A stretch of 11,427 bases of DNA from Desulfobacterales bacterium (GTDB lineage: Bacteria; Desulfobacterota; Desulfobacteria; Desulfobacterales; 4be13), in assembly GCA_029940115.1 (NCBI GenBank), contig JAOZRQ010000189.1:1-11427 (forward strand), in the 5' to 3' direction. Below are positions 1 through 5,977 of the stretch, piece after piece. Position numbers and translations under genes: made by a program. Numbering within the stretch: the stretch's first letter is position 1; every line of letters begins with the position of its first letter. Below the pieces are notes generated by a model that saw nothing but the letters and a program-made list of their open reading frames with translations, had not been told where the DNA came from and made no database searches.

Positions 1-67
1 TCCTCGTTGGCAGAGTCGGGCGGCATTCCTTCAGTCAGCCACGAGGAGTGTCCGCCTTCGGGGGGCA

Positions 68-106
68 TTCCGCCTTCAGGCGGTGTTGCACCGCCTGAAG
101 GCGGAA
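68..106. repeat. Short palindromic repeat, copy 1 (PPSGG/PPEGG type)
   Basis: Two 18-base arms (TTCCGCCTTCAGGCGGTG and its reverse complement) are separated by three bases (TTG). It is the same family as the longer perfect palindrome at 2781-2827. Just to its left, 21-60 holds partial copies of the same words (GGCATTCC, CCGCCTTCGG), so the end of the window may be a short cluster. On the minus strand the stretch from 120 to the left edge is open and would read PPSGG and PPEGG motifs, but no start or family is recognisable. Confidence 0.85.
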
Positions 107-144
107 CTGCAAACTGAAATGTAAACCCACAAATGTAAGGATGC

Positions 145-169
145 CCAAGTTTTTTGAAAAAAAACTTGG
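145..169 (-). terminator. Stem-loop just after thrS stop, possible terminator
   Basis: An 11-bp perfect stem (CCAAGTTTTTT with AAAAAACTTGG) and a three-base loop lie 17 bases downstream of the thrS stop on the minus strand. The T-run is inside the stem instead of following it, so this is not a textbook rho-independent terminator. Position is the main argument. Confidence 0.3.
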
Positions 170-185
170 TTTCCCTCTCGGACAA

Positions 186-2090
186 TCATCCCTCCATATC
201 CCGCCGTTCCTTTATATAAGGCATGACCCGGTTGAGAAATGCCTCATGGCTGACCCCATGTTCCACCTTGCCATCCAAGGTTCTGACAGAAAGTGTCCCC
301 GCGTCCTTCTCCCTTGCGCCGATGGTCAGAATTAGGGGAATGTAGTTGATCTGAGCCTCCCGAACCTTTTTGTTCAGGCTTTCAGTTCGCTCATCCACCT
401 CCGCGCGCAGGCCCTGGCCGGCGAGGATGGCCCGCACCTCCTTGGCATAAGGGACCAGATCGTCATTCATCGGCAACAGGATGGCCTGAACCGGGGCCAT
501 CCAGAGAGGAAAGCGTCCGGCAAAATGCTCCACCAGAATCCCCAAGAACCGCTCAATGGATCCGTAAACGGTTCGGTGGATCATGATGGGCCGGAGTTTC
601 TCGCCGCTCTTGCCCACATAGCTCAGATCAAACCGGTCCGGCAGGGACATGTCGAGCTGGATGGTCCCGCATTGCCAGGTCCGCTTCAGGGAGTCGAGAA
701 TATGGGAATCAATTTTTGGCCCGTAAAACGCGCCATCCCCCTCATTGATCTTGTAGTCCATGCCATACGCATCCAGCGCGGCCCGCAACCCCTCGGTGGC
801 CATCTCCCACTGTTCATCGGACCCGATGGACTTCTCAGGCCGGGTGGAGAGCTCCAGATGGAACCCGAGCCCGAAGGTCTGGTAAATCCGGGCCGTGAGC
901 CTCAGCACTCCCAGTATCTCATCCTGGATCATGTCGGGTGTCATGAAGATGTGTGCGTCATCTTGGTGAAAGGCCCGGACCCGGAAGAGACCCGACAACA
1001 CGCCGCTCAGTTCGTGCCGGTGGACCAGCCCGATCTCCGCGGCCCGGATGGGCAGTTCCTTGTATGAATGGGGCCTCATGCCGTACAGGAGCATTCCTCC
1101 GGGGCAGTTCATCGGCTTGATCGCGTATTCAAAATCGTCAATCTGGGAAAAGTACATGTTCTCCCGATAATTCTCCCAATGACCGCTTCTCTCCCAGAGA
1201 TTGCGGGTGAGCATGATGGGGGTCTGGGTCTCCACATATCCGTCGGCCCGATGCTCCTCCCGCCAATAATCAAGTAGCGCGTTCCAGAGCTCCATGCCCT
1301 TCGCGTGAAAAAAGGCCATTCCCGGGGCCTCATCATGAAAGCTGAAGAGATCCAGGGCAAGCCCGAGCTTCCGATGGTTCCGCCTCTTGGCCTCCTTGAT
1401 GAAATGGAGGTGTTCCTTCAATTCCTTTTTGTCGAAAAACGCGGTTCCGTAGATCCGCTGGAGCTGGGGCTGGGTCTGGTCGGCGCGCCAGTACGCGCCG
1501 GAGACCTTCATCAGCTTGAATGCCTTGATGAATCCGGTATGGGGGACATGGGGGCCCCGGCACAGGTCCGTGAAATCCCCTTGTTCATAAAAGGAGATGG
1601 TCCCGTCGGCCAGTTCCGAAATCATCTCCCGCTTGTACGGCTCATCTTTGTAAAATTCCAGGGCATCCGATTTTGAGACCTCCTTCCGGCAGAGGGGAAT
1701 CTTCTCCTTGATGATCTTTTTCATCTCCGCCTCGATCTTCGGAAAGTCATCCGCTGAGACTGGCTCCATGTCAATGTCGTAATAAAAGCCATTCTCCACC
1801 ACCGGGCCGATGGTCAGCTTCGCGTCCTTGCAGACCCGAAGAACCGCCTGGGCCATGACATGGGCCGCGCTGTGGCGCATGATCTCCAAGGCTTCCGGGT
1901 CCTTGGTCGTGATCAGCCGGACCTGGGCATCCTCGGTGATCGGGGTGTTCAGGTCCAGCAGCGTGCCATTCAGTTCCATGGCCACACAGTTCCGGGCAAA
2001 GCCCTCGGAAATGCTTTTTGCCACATCCAGTCCCGCAGGGGGAGGTTCAAATGCCTTTACGTTCCCATCGGGGAATGTGATGTTTATCAT
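186..2090 (-). CDS. thrS: Threonyl-tRNA synthetase
   Basis: Cytosolic enzyme that charges tRNA-Thr with threonine and clears mischarged Ser-tRNA-Thr. The 634-residue protein has the usual order: an N-terminal TGS domain (about 1-62); an editing domain with H73 and H77 (RHSAAH) and C177/H181 (CRGPHVPHTG); a class II catalytic core with the zinc ligands C329 (MNCPGG), H380 (QDDAHIF) and H505 (MIHRTVYGS); and a C-terminal anticodon-binding domain. The frame stays open upstream to an ATG at 2348 (720 residues), but I chose 2090. It has GGTGA five bases before the ATG, gives the family length, and puts the editing histidines at 73 and 77 as in E. coli ThrRS. The ATG at 2102 is a possible alternative with a poorer site. 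The upstream extension would be read through an inverted-repeat element. No infC start is visible in the 185 bases downstream, although thrS-infC linkage is common. Confidence 0.96.
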   Translation of the reverse strand: MINITFPDGNVKAFEPPPAGLDVAKSISEGFARNCVAMELNGTLLDLNTPITEDAQVRLITTKDPEALEIMRHSAAHVMAQAVLRVCKDAKLTIGPVVENGFYYDIDMEPVSADDFPKIEAEMKKIIKEKIPLCRKEVSKSDALEFYKDEPYKREMISELADGTISFYEQGDFTDLCRGPHVPHTGFIKAFKLMKVSGAYWRADQTQPQLQRIYGTAFFDKKELKEHLHFIKEAKRRNHRKLGLALDLFSFHDEAPGMAFFHAKGMELWNALLDYWREEHRADGYVETQTPIMLTRNLWERSGHWENYRENMYFSQIDDFEYAIKPMNCPGGMLLYGMRPHSYKELPIRAAEIGLVHRHELSGVLSGLFRVRAFHQDDAHIFMTPDMIQDEILGVLRLTARIYQTFGLGFHLELSTRPEKSIGSDEQWEMATEGLRAALDAYGMDYKINEGDGAFYGPKIDSHILDSLKRTWQCGTIQLDMSLPDRFDLSYVGKSGEKLRPIMIHRTVYGSIERFLGILVEHFAGRFPLWMAPVQAILLPMNDDLVPYAKEVRAILAGQGLRAEVDERTESLNKKVREAQINYIPLILTIGAREKDAGTLSVRTLDGKVEHGVSHEAFLNRVMPYIKERRDMEG

Positions 2091-2110
2091 TGTTGTCACC
2101 ATCTGGAAAA

Positions 2111-2256
2111 ATGTTGCTGGTTTTAACGGATTGTGTGGTTCTGCATCATGGTCAGCCAGCCAGGAAAACGCGGAGAGTCGCAGAGTCCCATCCGAATCTC
2201 CGCGTCCGCGTTCAAAAAGCGGCTTCAGACCACAAAATTCCTTAGAATCAGACATG
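2111..2256. repeat. Inverted-repeat (MITE-like) element, copy B
   Basis: Imperfect terminal inverted repeats, TTTTAACGGATTGTGTGG at 2121 and the complement of CCACAAAATTCCTTAGAA near 2230, enclose a GC-rich core with AACGCGGAGAG and TCTCCGCGTCCGCGTT complementarity. The same ends and core occur in the element at 4612-4799, and similarity continues several bases outside the best-paired arms. No transposase is encoded. It ends about 20 bases upstream of the thrS start, so it lies in the thrS leader or promoter region. Confidence 0.75.
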
Positions 2257-2289
2257 TTGGATTGCTGGGTGCAGAACAAAAGTTGGCCA

Positions 2290-2760
2290 TCAATTTCGGC
2301 ATCCTTCATTTTGGCTGATATAGTAGTCAAATAATCTCCATTCTCCATGGCTGGCTCTCATCAGGGTGAGGGTCTCGATGGCCCGCCGGGGGCTATTTTC
2401 AAAACCCGTGTCATAGATGACAATGACATACGACAAATCCTTGAAACAATCAAAGCAGGGCGCGCCGGGGAGACCGGTCTTGAATGACGCGGATCCGAGT
2501 TTCCTTGATATCGCCTTTCCCCTCGGAAGTCTCATATCCGTGAGTGATGTCAGCCATCGCTTTTTGCGGACCGTCCGTTTAAGATGGGGATCCGCCGCGT
2601 CCCAGAGTTCTGAGTACCTGCCCGAGTCAATCAGGGAAAACGAGACATCAGCGGCTTTTATGGCCTCATGATCCAGTTCTGCTTGGGCATAACTCATCCG
2701 GCACACCCATATGAGCGCGCATGAGATGGCCAAAATGAAGCGTGTTTTTCCCTGTCTCAT
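2290..2760 (-). CDS. Exported DUF4019-like protein
   Basis: Product of 156 residues. Residues 1-27 look like a Sec signal peptide: positive start (MRQGKTR), hydrophobic core (FILAISCALIWV) and a probable AQA cleavage site. The mature part (LIDSGRYSELWDAADPHLK, then a PRGKAISRKL stretch, then LPGAP and YDTGFEN) matches my memory of the DUF4019 pattern, a small periplasmic domain of unknown function. The start is well supported by GGGAGGATCAG directly before the ATG. It begins 13 bases after the stop of the nuclease-like gene, so the two are probably co-transcribed. A CFDCF pair of cysteines sits near residue 104. No function can be given. Confidence 0.8.
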   Translation of the reverse strand: MRQGKTRFILAISCALIWVCRMSYAQAELDHEAIKAADVSFSLIDSGRYSELWDAADPHLKRTVRKKRWLTSLTDMRLPRGKAISRKLGSASFKTGLPGAPCFDCFKDLSYVIVIYDTGFENSPRRAIETLTLMRASHGEWRLFDYYISQNEGCRN

Positions 2761-2773
2761 CTGATCCTCCCAT

Positions 2774-3457
2774 TCAGTTTGTAGTTCCGCCTTCAGGCGG
2801 TGTCACACCGCCTGAAGGCGGAACTACGAACTTTGAAGACAACTCGACAATCATTCTTTTCAGTACCCTCAGGATGCGAAAGATGTCGAAGATGTCATCC
2901 CGGGTTGCCATGTATCCCTCACTGATGCCATACGCTCTTCCCTGCAACAGCATGAAGAACCAGTCCCGTCCTCTGACATAGCACCCATAGACCGGATGCC
3001 GACTGTCGTTCAATTCCTGAGCCACCAGCATTGCGGCCAGCGATTGGGCGGACGGGTCACCGTCAGGGTCTTTCTCTCTTTTGTATTCCTGAAAGCAGAA
3101 ATACGGCTTCTCCGGCTCCCGATAGCCGCTGGCTATCATTCCGTCCGGTTTTCCTCCCATTTCGACACCGTCAACGACCCCGGTCAACAATCTTTCGGCA
3201 AAGAGATTGAAGTTGCGGGAAGAATAATTGACCAACGTGAACACGGGTCCGATGAAATGTCGGGTCAGCTCGCTCTCATTCCAATTGTCCACGTTGAATC
3301 TCAGATTCTGTTGCAACATGATCAGGACGTCGCGCTCCAAGTCCGACAGGTCCGCCTCTCCGTTCAGCCAAGTCTGCAACGCCTGAACTTCCTCTATCTG
3401 AGTCAAACCAAAGGTTTTGTCCAATTTGATCAGCGTACAGTTTTTGAAATTGAGCAT
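2774..3457 (-). CDS. PD-(D/E)XK nuclease-like protein of unknown role
   Basis: Product of 227 residues with no signal peptide or membrane segment. A central GKPDG (D105) followed by FQEYKRE (E124, K126) and a Gln-containing helix (SAQSLAAMLVAQ) fits the D...ExK active-site layout of restriction-endonuclease-like folds. The rest (WNESELTRHFIGPVFTLVNY, and DDIFDIFRILRVLKRMI near the end) resembles a widespread hypothetical family that I recall only by pattern. I start at ATG 3457, which has AGAGGA seven bases upstream; the ATG at 3475 has no site and lies against a heptamer repeat. The last 17 residues (VVPPSGGVTPPEGGTTN) are encoded by the 47-base palindrome, so the native C-terminus probably ended near ELSSKF. 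It lies between the hydrolase (100 bases upstream) and the DUF4019-like gene (13 bases downstream). Confidence 0.8.
   Translation of the reverse strand: MLNFKNCTLIKLDKTFGLTQIEEVQALQTWLNGEADLSDLERDVLIMLQQNLRFNVDNWNESELTRHFIGPVFTLVNYSSRNFNLFAERLLTGVVDGVEMGGKPDGMIASGYREPEKPYFCFQEYKREKDPDGDPSAQSLAAMLVAQELNDSRHPVYGCYVRGRDWFFMLLQGRAYGISEGYMATRDDIFDIFRILRVLKRMIVELSSKFVVPPSGGVTPPEGGTTN
2781..2827. repeat. Perfect 47-base palindrome, copy 2 (PPSGG/PPEGG type)
   Basis: Two perfectly complementary 23-base arms around one central base, containing CCGCCTTCAGGCGGTGT and its complement. Pairing continues weakly outward to about 2776-2832. It forms the 3' end of the coding sequence at 2774-3457 and codes for the tail of that protein. 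Being palindromic, it would give the same peptide on either strand. The copy at 68-106 is shorter and less perfect. Confidence 0.95.
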
Positions 3458-3494
3458 AATATGTCCTCTTTTCATTTAAGGATGAAGGTTGTTC

Positions 3495-3570
3495 TTCATC
3501 CCTCACATTTCATCCTTCATCCTTCATCCTTCATCCTTCATCCTTCAATTTCATCCCTCACATTTCATCC
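3495..3570. repeat. Heptamer array TTCATCC
   Basis: Eleven consecutive units keep a seven-base phase except for one six-base unit: TTCATCC, CTCACAT, five TTCATCC, TTCAAT, TTCATCC, CTCACAT, TTCATCC. One inverted unit (GGATGAA, 3480-3486) lies just outside and could form a hairpin with the first. The array spans the stop codon of the hydrolase gene (TGA at 3560-3558, minus strand) and fills most of the gap to the nuclease-like gene. Confidence 0.95.
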
Positions 3571-4415
3571 TTCTCTCGAAGTGGTTTGAGTGCTTTCAAC
3601 AAAGGAATGTGAGGGGATGGTCTGAACCCCTCCCACAAATTGGGGAGAATGTCATCCAGCCGGGACCAGTAATCGGTGTGCTGAAGCGTGTATTGCCGGT
3701 TGATCATTCGCGGGGAGCTCTGTATCGGATGTCGGCCCACCCGCTTTCTCATGTCAGGGGTTATCTTCAGGGCCAGATCCCACTTTGAATACGCGTTGTA
3801 AATCCCCCCGCTGATCCGGGTCAGGCACGTCTCCCAATCCCCTTCCACATCCGCGGCTCCCCCGAGGAGAATGCAGTCCTTGATATCATACTCCCACCAT
3901 TCGTCAAGGAACAGTGCATAATAGATCACTCGCGCTCCCAAGGAGTGGCCAATCAAGTTGATTGGATAATCGAGGGCCTCGGGTATCTTGGCAACATGTT
4001 GTCTCAGATTCTTCCCGAGGGTCTCTGCCCGGCGTTCATAATAGCGATAGGAGAGCATCTCAGCCACGGTGAGCATCGCGGCGTCAGCGAGAAGGAAGAC
4101 CGGGGAGAACATCTCTCCGGCCCGGATCACCCGATAGGCGGTTCTGGAAATCGTGAACACCGTCTGGGTCCATGCTGGCAACTTCCAGCTACCGGATCGC
4201 CAGTAGAGGAGATATGTCAGCCCTGGTGGCCTTGCAGAGAGGATCAAATGGGCGAGCCTCTCAAATTTGGATTGGCTTGAGACCGCGCTGTACCCATGAA
4301 TGAAGATGTTGATCTCCTCTTCTTGGCCTGGAAATATGAGGGTCAGTTCGGCAATCCTCTCCTCAGCGGACTTGGCCTTCCTGTTTGCTGTTTTGTGGCT
4401 GAGTTCTCTGTCCAT
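3558..4415 (-). CDS. Alpha/beta hydrolase, DUF726-like
   Basis: Product of 285 residues. INIFIHGYS (35-43) gives the HG oxyanion-hole strand and NLIGHSLGARVIYYAL (153-168) the nucleophile elbow with S158, in the GxSLGARVIYY form that I associate with DUF726 hydrolases. D213 (SKWDLALK) and H246 (LQHTDYW) are placed to complete a Ser-Asp-His triad. A hydrophobic stretch at 103-120 (FSPVFLLADAAMLTVAEM) may be a membrane-associated helix. There is no signal peptide and the substrate is unknown. The ATG has only a weak upstream GAG; the promoter predicted at 4424-4452 would start the transcript at the ATG itself, which would explain this. The last residues (KDEM) and the stop lie in the heptamer array, so the original 3' end has probably been altered. 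Confidence 0.82.
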   Translation of the reverse strand: MDRELSHKTANRKAKSAEERIAELTLIFPGQEEEINIFIHGYSAVSSQSKFERLAHLILSARPPGLTYLLYWRSGSWKLPAWTQTVFTISRTAYRVIRAGEMFSPVFLLADAAMLTVAEMLSYRYYERRAETLGKNLRQHVAKIPEALDYPINLIGHSLGARVIYYALFLDEWWEYDIKDCILLGGAADVEGDWETCLTRISGGIYNAYSKWDLALKITPDMRKRVGRHPIQSSPRMINRQYTLQHTDYWSRLDDILPNLWEGFRPSPHIPLLKALKPLREKDEM

Positions 4416-4423
4416 CTCTGAAT

Positions 4424-4452
4424 TTTATAAAGACATTTGAATTCAAAGTCAA
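4424..4452 (-). promoter_or_regulatory. Sigma70-type promoter of the DUF726-like gene
   Basis: On the minus strand TTGACT (4452-4447) is followed by a 17-base spacer and TATAAA (4429-4424). This is close to the TTGACA-17-TATAAT consensus. Transcription would begin near 4417, one or two bases before the ATG at 4415, giving a leaderless message. Confidence 0.65.
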
Positions 4453-4482
4453 GTCTCTTCAAGAATCAGTGAGGTAAAAGTT

Positions 4483-4558
4483 TAGAAGGTGTTTGAAAAC
4501 TCCCTTGCCCCTGCCCGAAACTGGGGCATGGGCAACAGGTGTTTTCAAACACCTTCTA
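4483..4558. repeat. Long stem-loop, 76 bases
   Basis: Perfect 18-base outer arms (TAGAAGGTGTTTGAAAAC and complement) are followed by a second paired section (TTGCCC..GCCC with GGGC..GGGCAA) and a small loop. There is no T-run on either side, so it is not an ordinary terminator. It looks like a REP- or MITE-type repeat; no second copy is in the window. Confidence 0.85.
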
Positions 4559-4568
4559 TGGGAGGCCC

Positions 4569-4610
4569 GTGAACGTGCCCTTGAACGTGAACTTGGACAT
4601 GCGCGTGAAT
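4569..4610. repeat. Degenerate hexamer array GTGAAC/TTGAAC
   Basis: Seven consecutive hexamers in phase: GTGAAC, GTGCCC, TTGAAC, GTGAAC, TTGGAC, ATGCGC, GTGAAT. TTGAAC is the reverse complement of the GTTCAA unit found on the other side of the neighbouring inverted-repeat element. Confidence 0.6.
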
Positions 4611-4611
4611 G

Positions 4612-4799
4612 AATGCCACTGATTCTAACGGATTTTGTGGTCTGAAGAAGTTTTTTCAACGCAGAGACGCGGAGGACGCGGGGCCCCATCCGACTCCTCC
4701 CCACCGGAGGGCAAATCTCCGCGTTCCTCCGCGTTCTCTGTGTCCTCTGCGTTGAGAGGACGGCCCCAGACCACAAAATCCGTTAGAACCAGGAATGTC
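4612..4799. repeat. Inverted-repeat (MITE-like) element, copy A
   Basis: Perfect 22-base terminal inverted repeats at 4623-4644 and 4767-4788 (TTCTAACGGATTTTGTGG and so on), with weaker pairing outward to about 4612 and 4799. The interior is also self-complementary (CAACGCAGAG at 4658 against CTCTGCGTTG near 4755), so the whole element can fold into one long hairpin. It shares ends and core words with the element at 2111-2256. No transposase or clear target-site duplication is visible. Confidence 0.85.
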
Positions 4800-4802
4800 A
4801 AG

Positions 4803-4877
4803 GTTCAAGTTTGAGTTCAAGTAGTTCAAGTTCAAGTTTTAGTTTGAGTTTGGGTTCAAGTTTGAGTTCAAGTTTGA
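4803..4877. repeat. Hexamer array GTTCAA/GTTTGA
   Basis: About twelve hexamers alternate GTTCAA and GTTTGA, with one three-base interruption (GTA) and a few changed units. On the minus strand it reads as repeated Ser-Asn-Leu-Asn, but nothing suggests translation. It directly follows the right end of the inverted-repeat element. Confidence 0.85.
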
Positions 4878-5144
4878 GCCCTCACAAACTCCGGACAAAA
4901 TAAGACCCCCAAGAATGCCTGAAACACCCCTTGACACGATCAAACAAAAATGGTACACATTAACACCGTGGTTGCAAACACGCCTGAGCCCCATGACGTT
5001 GCCTCCGGCGACGACACATGCATGGATGAAAATCCAGGCGGGCAAACGACTCGTCTTGCGGCGGGTTGTTTTTTTGCCAGTCGGACAATTCCAAAAAAAG
5101 AGGGGACATGCCTGAAAACATGGGCTTGAGACTGCGGGAGGTGG

Positions 5145-5192
5145 GTTGCACTCCCTTGGTTGAGTTCTCATAAACGATGACGGGAGCCTTTC
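5145..5192. repeat. Partial third copy of the 118-base direct repeat
   Basis: TTGCACTCCCTTGGTTGAG followed by TAAACGATGACGGGA matches the 3' part of the direct repeats at 5208 and 5385 (TTTGCACTCC, TTGATTGAGCC, GACAATCATGGGA) at lower identity. Confidence 0.55.
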
Positions 5193-5207
5193 CCATGCAA
5201 ATTGTGA

Positions 5208-5324
5208 ATCACACGGGATGGCCGAGCCTGATGCAGGCGATGGAGGCGCAAAGAAGGCCTCTTGGGATGACAGGGTCTCAACCATCGCCATCTTTGCACT
5301 CCTTTTGATTGAGCCTTCACAGAC
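5208..5324. repeat. Direct repeat, copy 1
   Basis: Begins ATCACACGGGATGGCCGAGC and runs to GAGCCTTCACAGAC. It is nearly the same as the copy starting 177 bases downstream; by eye the differences are few and scattered, including a one-base indel near CATCGCCATC. No coding capacity is recognised on either strand. Confidence 0.9.
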
Positions 5325-5384
5325 AATCATGGGAACACCGAATGGAGGCCCGTGGGGGCCGACATGTTTGTAGCTCTTCCCCGG

Positions 5385-5502
5385 ATCACACGGGATGGCC
5401 GAGCCTGATGCAGGCGATGGAGGTGCAAAGAAGGTCTCTTGGGATGACAGGGTCTCAACCATTGCCAATCTTTGCACTCCCTTGATTGAGCCTTTACAAA
5501 CA
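5385..5502. repeat. Direct repeat, copy 2
   Basis: Second copy of the repeat at 5208-5324, ending GAGCCTTTACAAAC. Between the copies lies a unique spacer of about 60 bases. Together they produce an apparent long minus-strand frame with an internal repeat (VETLSSQE, FFAPPSPASGSAIPCD), which I treat as spurious. Confidence 0.9.
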
Positions 5503-5861
5503 GGGAAGGGAAACCGGGTTTGCACACTCAGGCCACCTTGACACCAAGGGGACTGGTATCAAAAGCCATCTGCGGTCAAAACATCACAGGGAGCAAAAGT
5601 TGTCTGCCAAAAAGTGGACATAAATTTTTACACCAAGGCAAAAAAATGGAAGGCATCAACATGACGGCAACAAACGCACCCTGCAGCAACAAGCAAACCG
5701 GAAACAAACAATGCATGTACCAAATTTGATTTACATGGGAGAAGGAGCGTGGGAAGGCGTTTGGTTGACCAATCCGAGCCGTGGCCACGGGATTTGCCAA
5801 TCCGGCGGGCGTGGAGAAGAAGTTTTGGATTGCTGATTCTGATAAGTGTGTAAGCTCCAAA

Positions 5862-5966
5862 CTTACAGCTTACAGCTTACAGCTTACGACTTACAGCTTA
5901 CGACTTACAGCTTACGACTTACAGCTTACAGCTTACGACTTACAGCTTACAGCTTACAGCTTACAT
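5862..5966. repeat. Heptamer array CTTACAG/CTTACGA before cheA
   Basis: Fifteen uninterrupted seven-base units. Ten are CTTACAG, four are CTTACGA (units 4, 6, 8 and 11), and the last is CTTACAT, which runs straight into the GAGG ribosome binding site of cheA. The array must lie in the cheA leader or promoter region. Its high purity makes copy-number change by slippage plausible. Confidence 0.97.
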
Positions 5967-5973
5967 GAGGTAA
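5967..5973 (+). promoter_or_regulatory. Ribosome binding site deciding the GTG start of cheA
   Basis: GAGGTAA lies seven bases (from the end of GAGG) before the GTG at 5978. The nearby ATG at 5965 is followed two codons later by a stop, so the GTG is the only sensible start. TTAC in each heptamer unit can pair with GTAA at 5970-5973, though only over four bases. Confidence 0.8.
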
Positions 5974-5977
5974 ACGC

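Larger units (their letters stand above)
4453..5977. other. Gene-poor, repeat-rich intergenic region
   Basis: This 1.5 kb stretch separates the minus-strand block from the plus-strand chemotaxis genes. From left to right it holds a stem-loop (4483-4558), a degenerate hexamer array (4569-4610), an inverted-repeat element (4612-4799), a second hexamer array (4803-4877), an unassigned stretch (4880-5140), direct repeats (5145-5502), an unassigned stretch (5505-5860) and a heptamer array (5862-5966). The two unassigned stretches contain no ORF, tRNA or riboswitch that I can recognise. Open frames here are either repeat-driven or lack ribosome binding sites and family features. The cheA promoter must lie here or in the array, but I could not place it. 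Confidence 0.7.

Noticed and set aside
525..1676. Several plus-strand frames opposite thrS
   Set aside because: Antisense shadows of a strongly conserved enzyme; none has a family match or ribosome binding site.
2091..2348. N-terminal extension of ThrRS to 720 residues
   Set aside because: It is translated through an inverted-repeat element, overlaps the DUF4019-like gene, and would shift the editing histidines away from the family positions 73 and 77.
2290..4415. New antiviral defence system built on the PD-(D/E)XK-like gene
   Set aside because: No helicase, NTPase, reverse transcriptase or other usual partner is present, and the neighbours (DUF726-like, DUF4019-like, thrS) do not point to defence.
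4483..4558. Terminator between the divergent blocks
   Set aside because: No gene is transcribed into it from either side and no T-run follows the stem.
4839..5525. Open 228-residue minus-strand frame across the intergenic region
   Set aside because: It is held open by direct repeats and the hexamer array, has no ribosome binding site or family features, and repeats itself internally exactly where the DNA repeats.
5646..5729. Possible 27-residue ORF (MEGINMTATNAPCSNKQTGN...)
   Set aside because: Only a weak AAGG upstream, no conserved features, and composition like the surrounding non-coding DNA.
5782..5797. Sigma54-like site TGGCCACGGGATTTGC upstream of cheA
   Set aside because: There are eleven bases between the GG and GC elements instead of the strict ten, and it is 180 bases from the start with an array in between.
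5862..5966. CRISPR-like array
   Set aside because: Seven-base units without unique spacers and without cas genes are simple tandem repeats.
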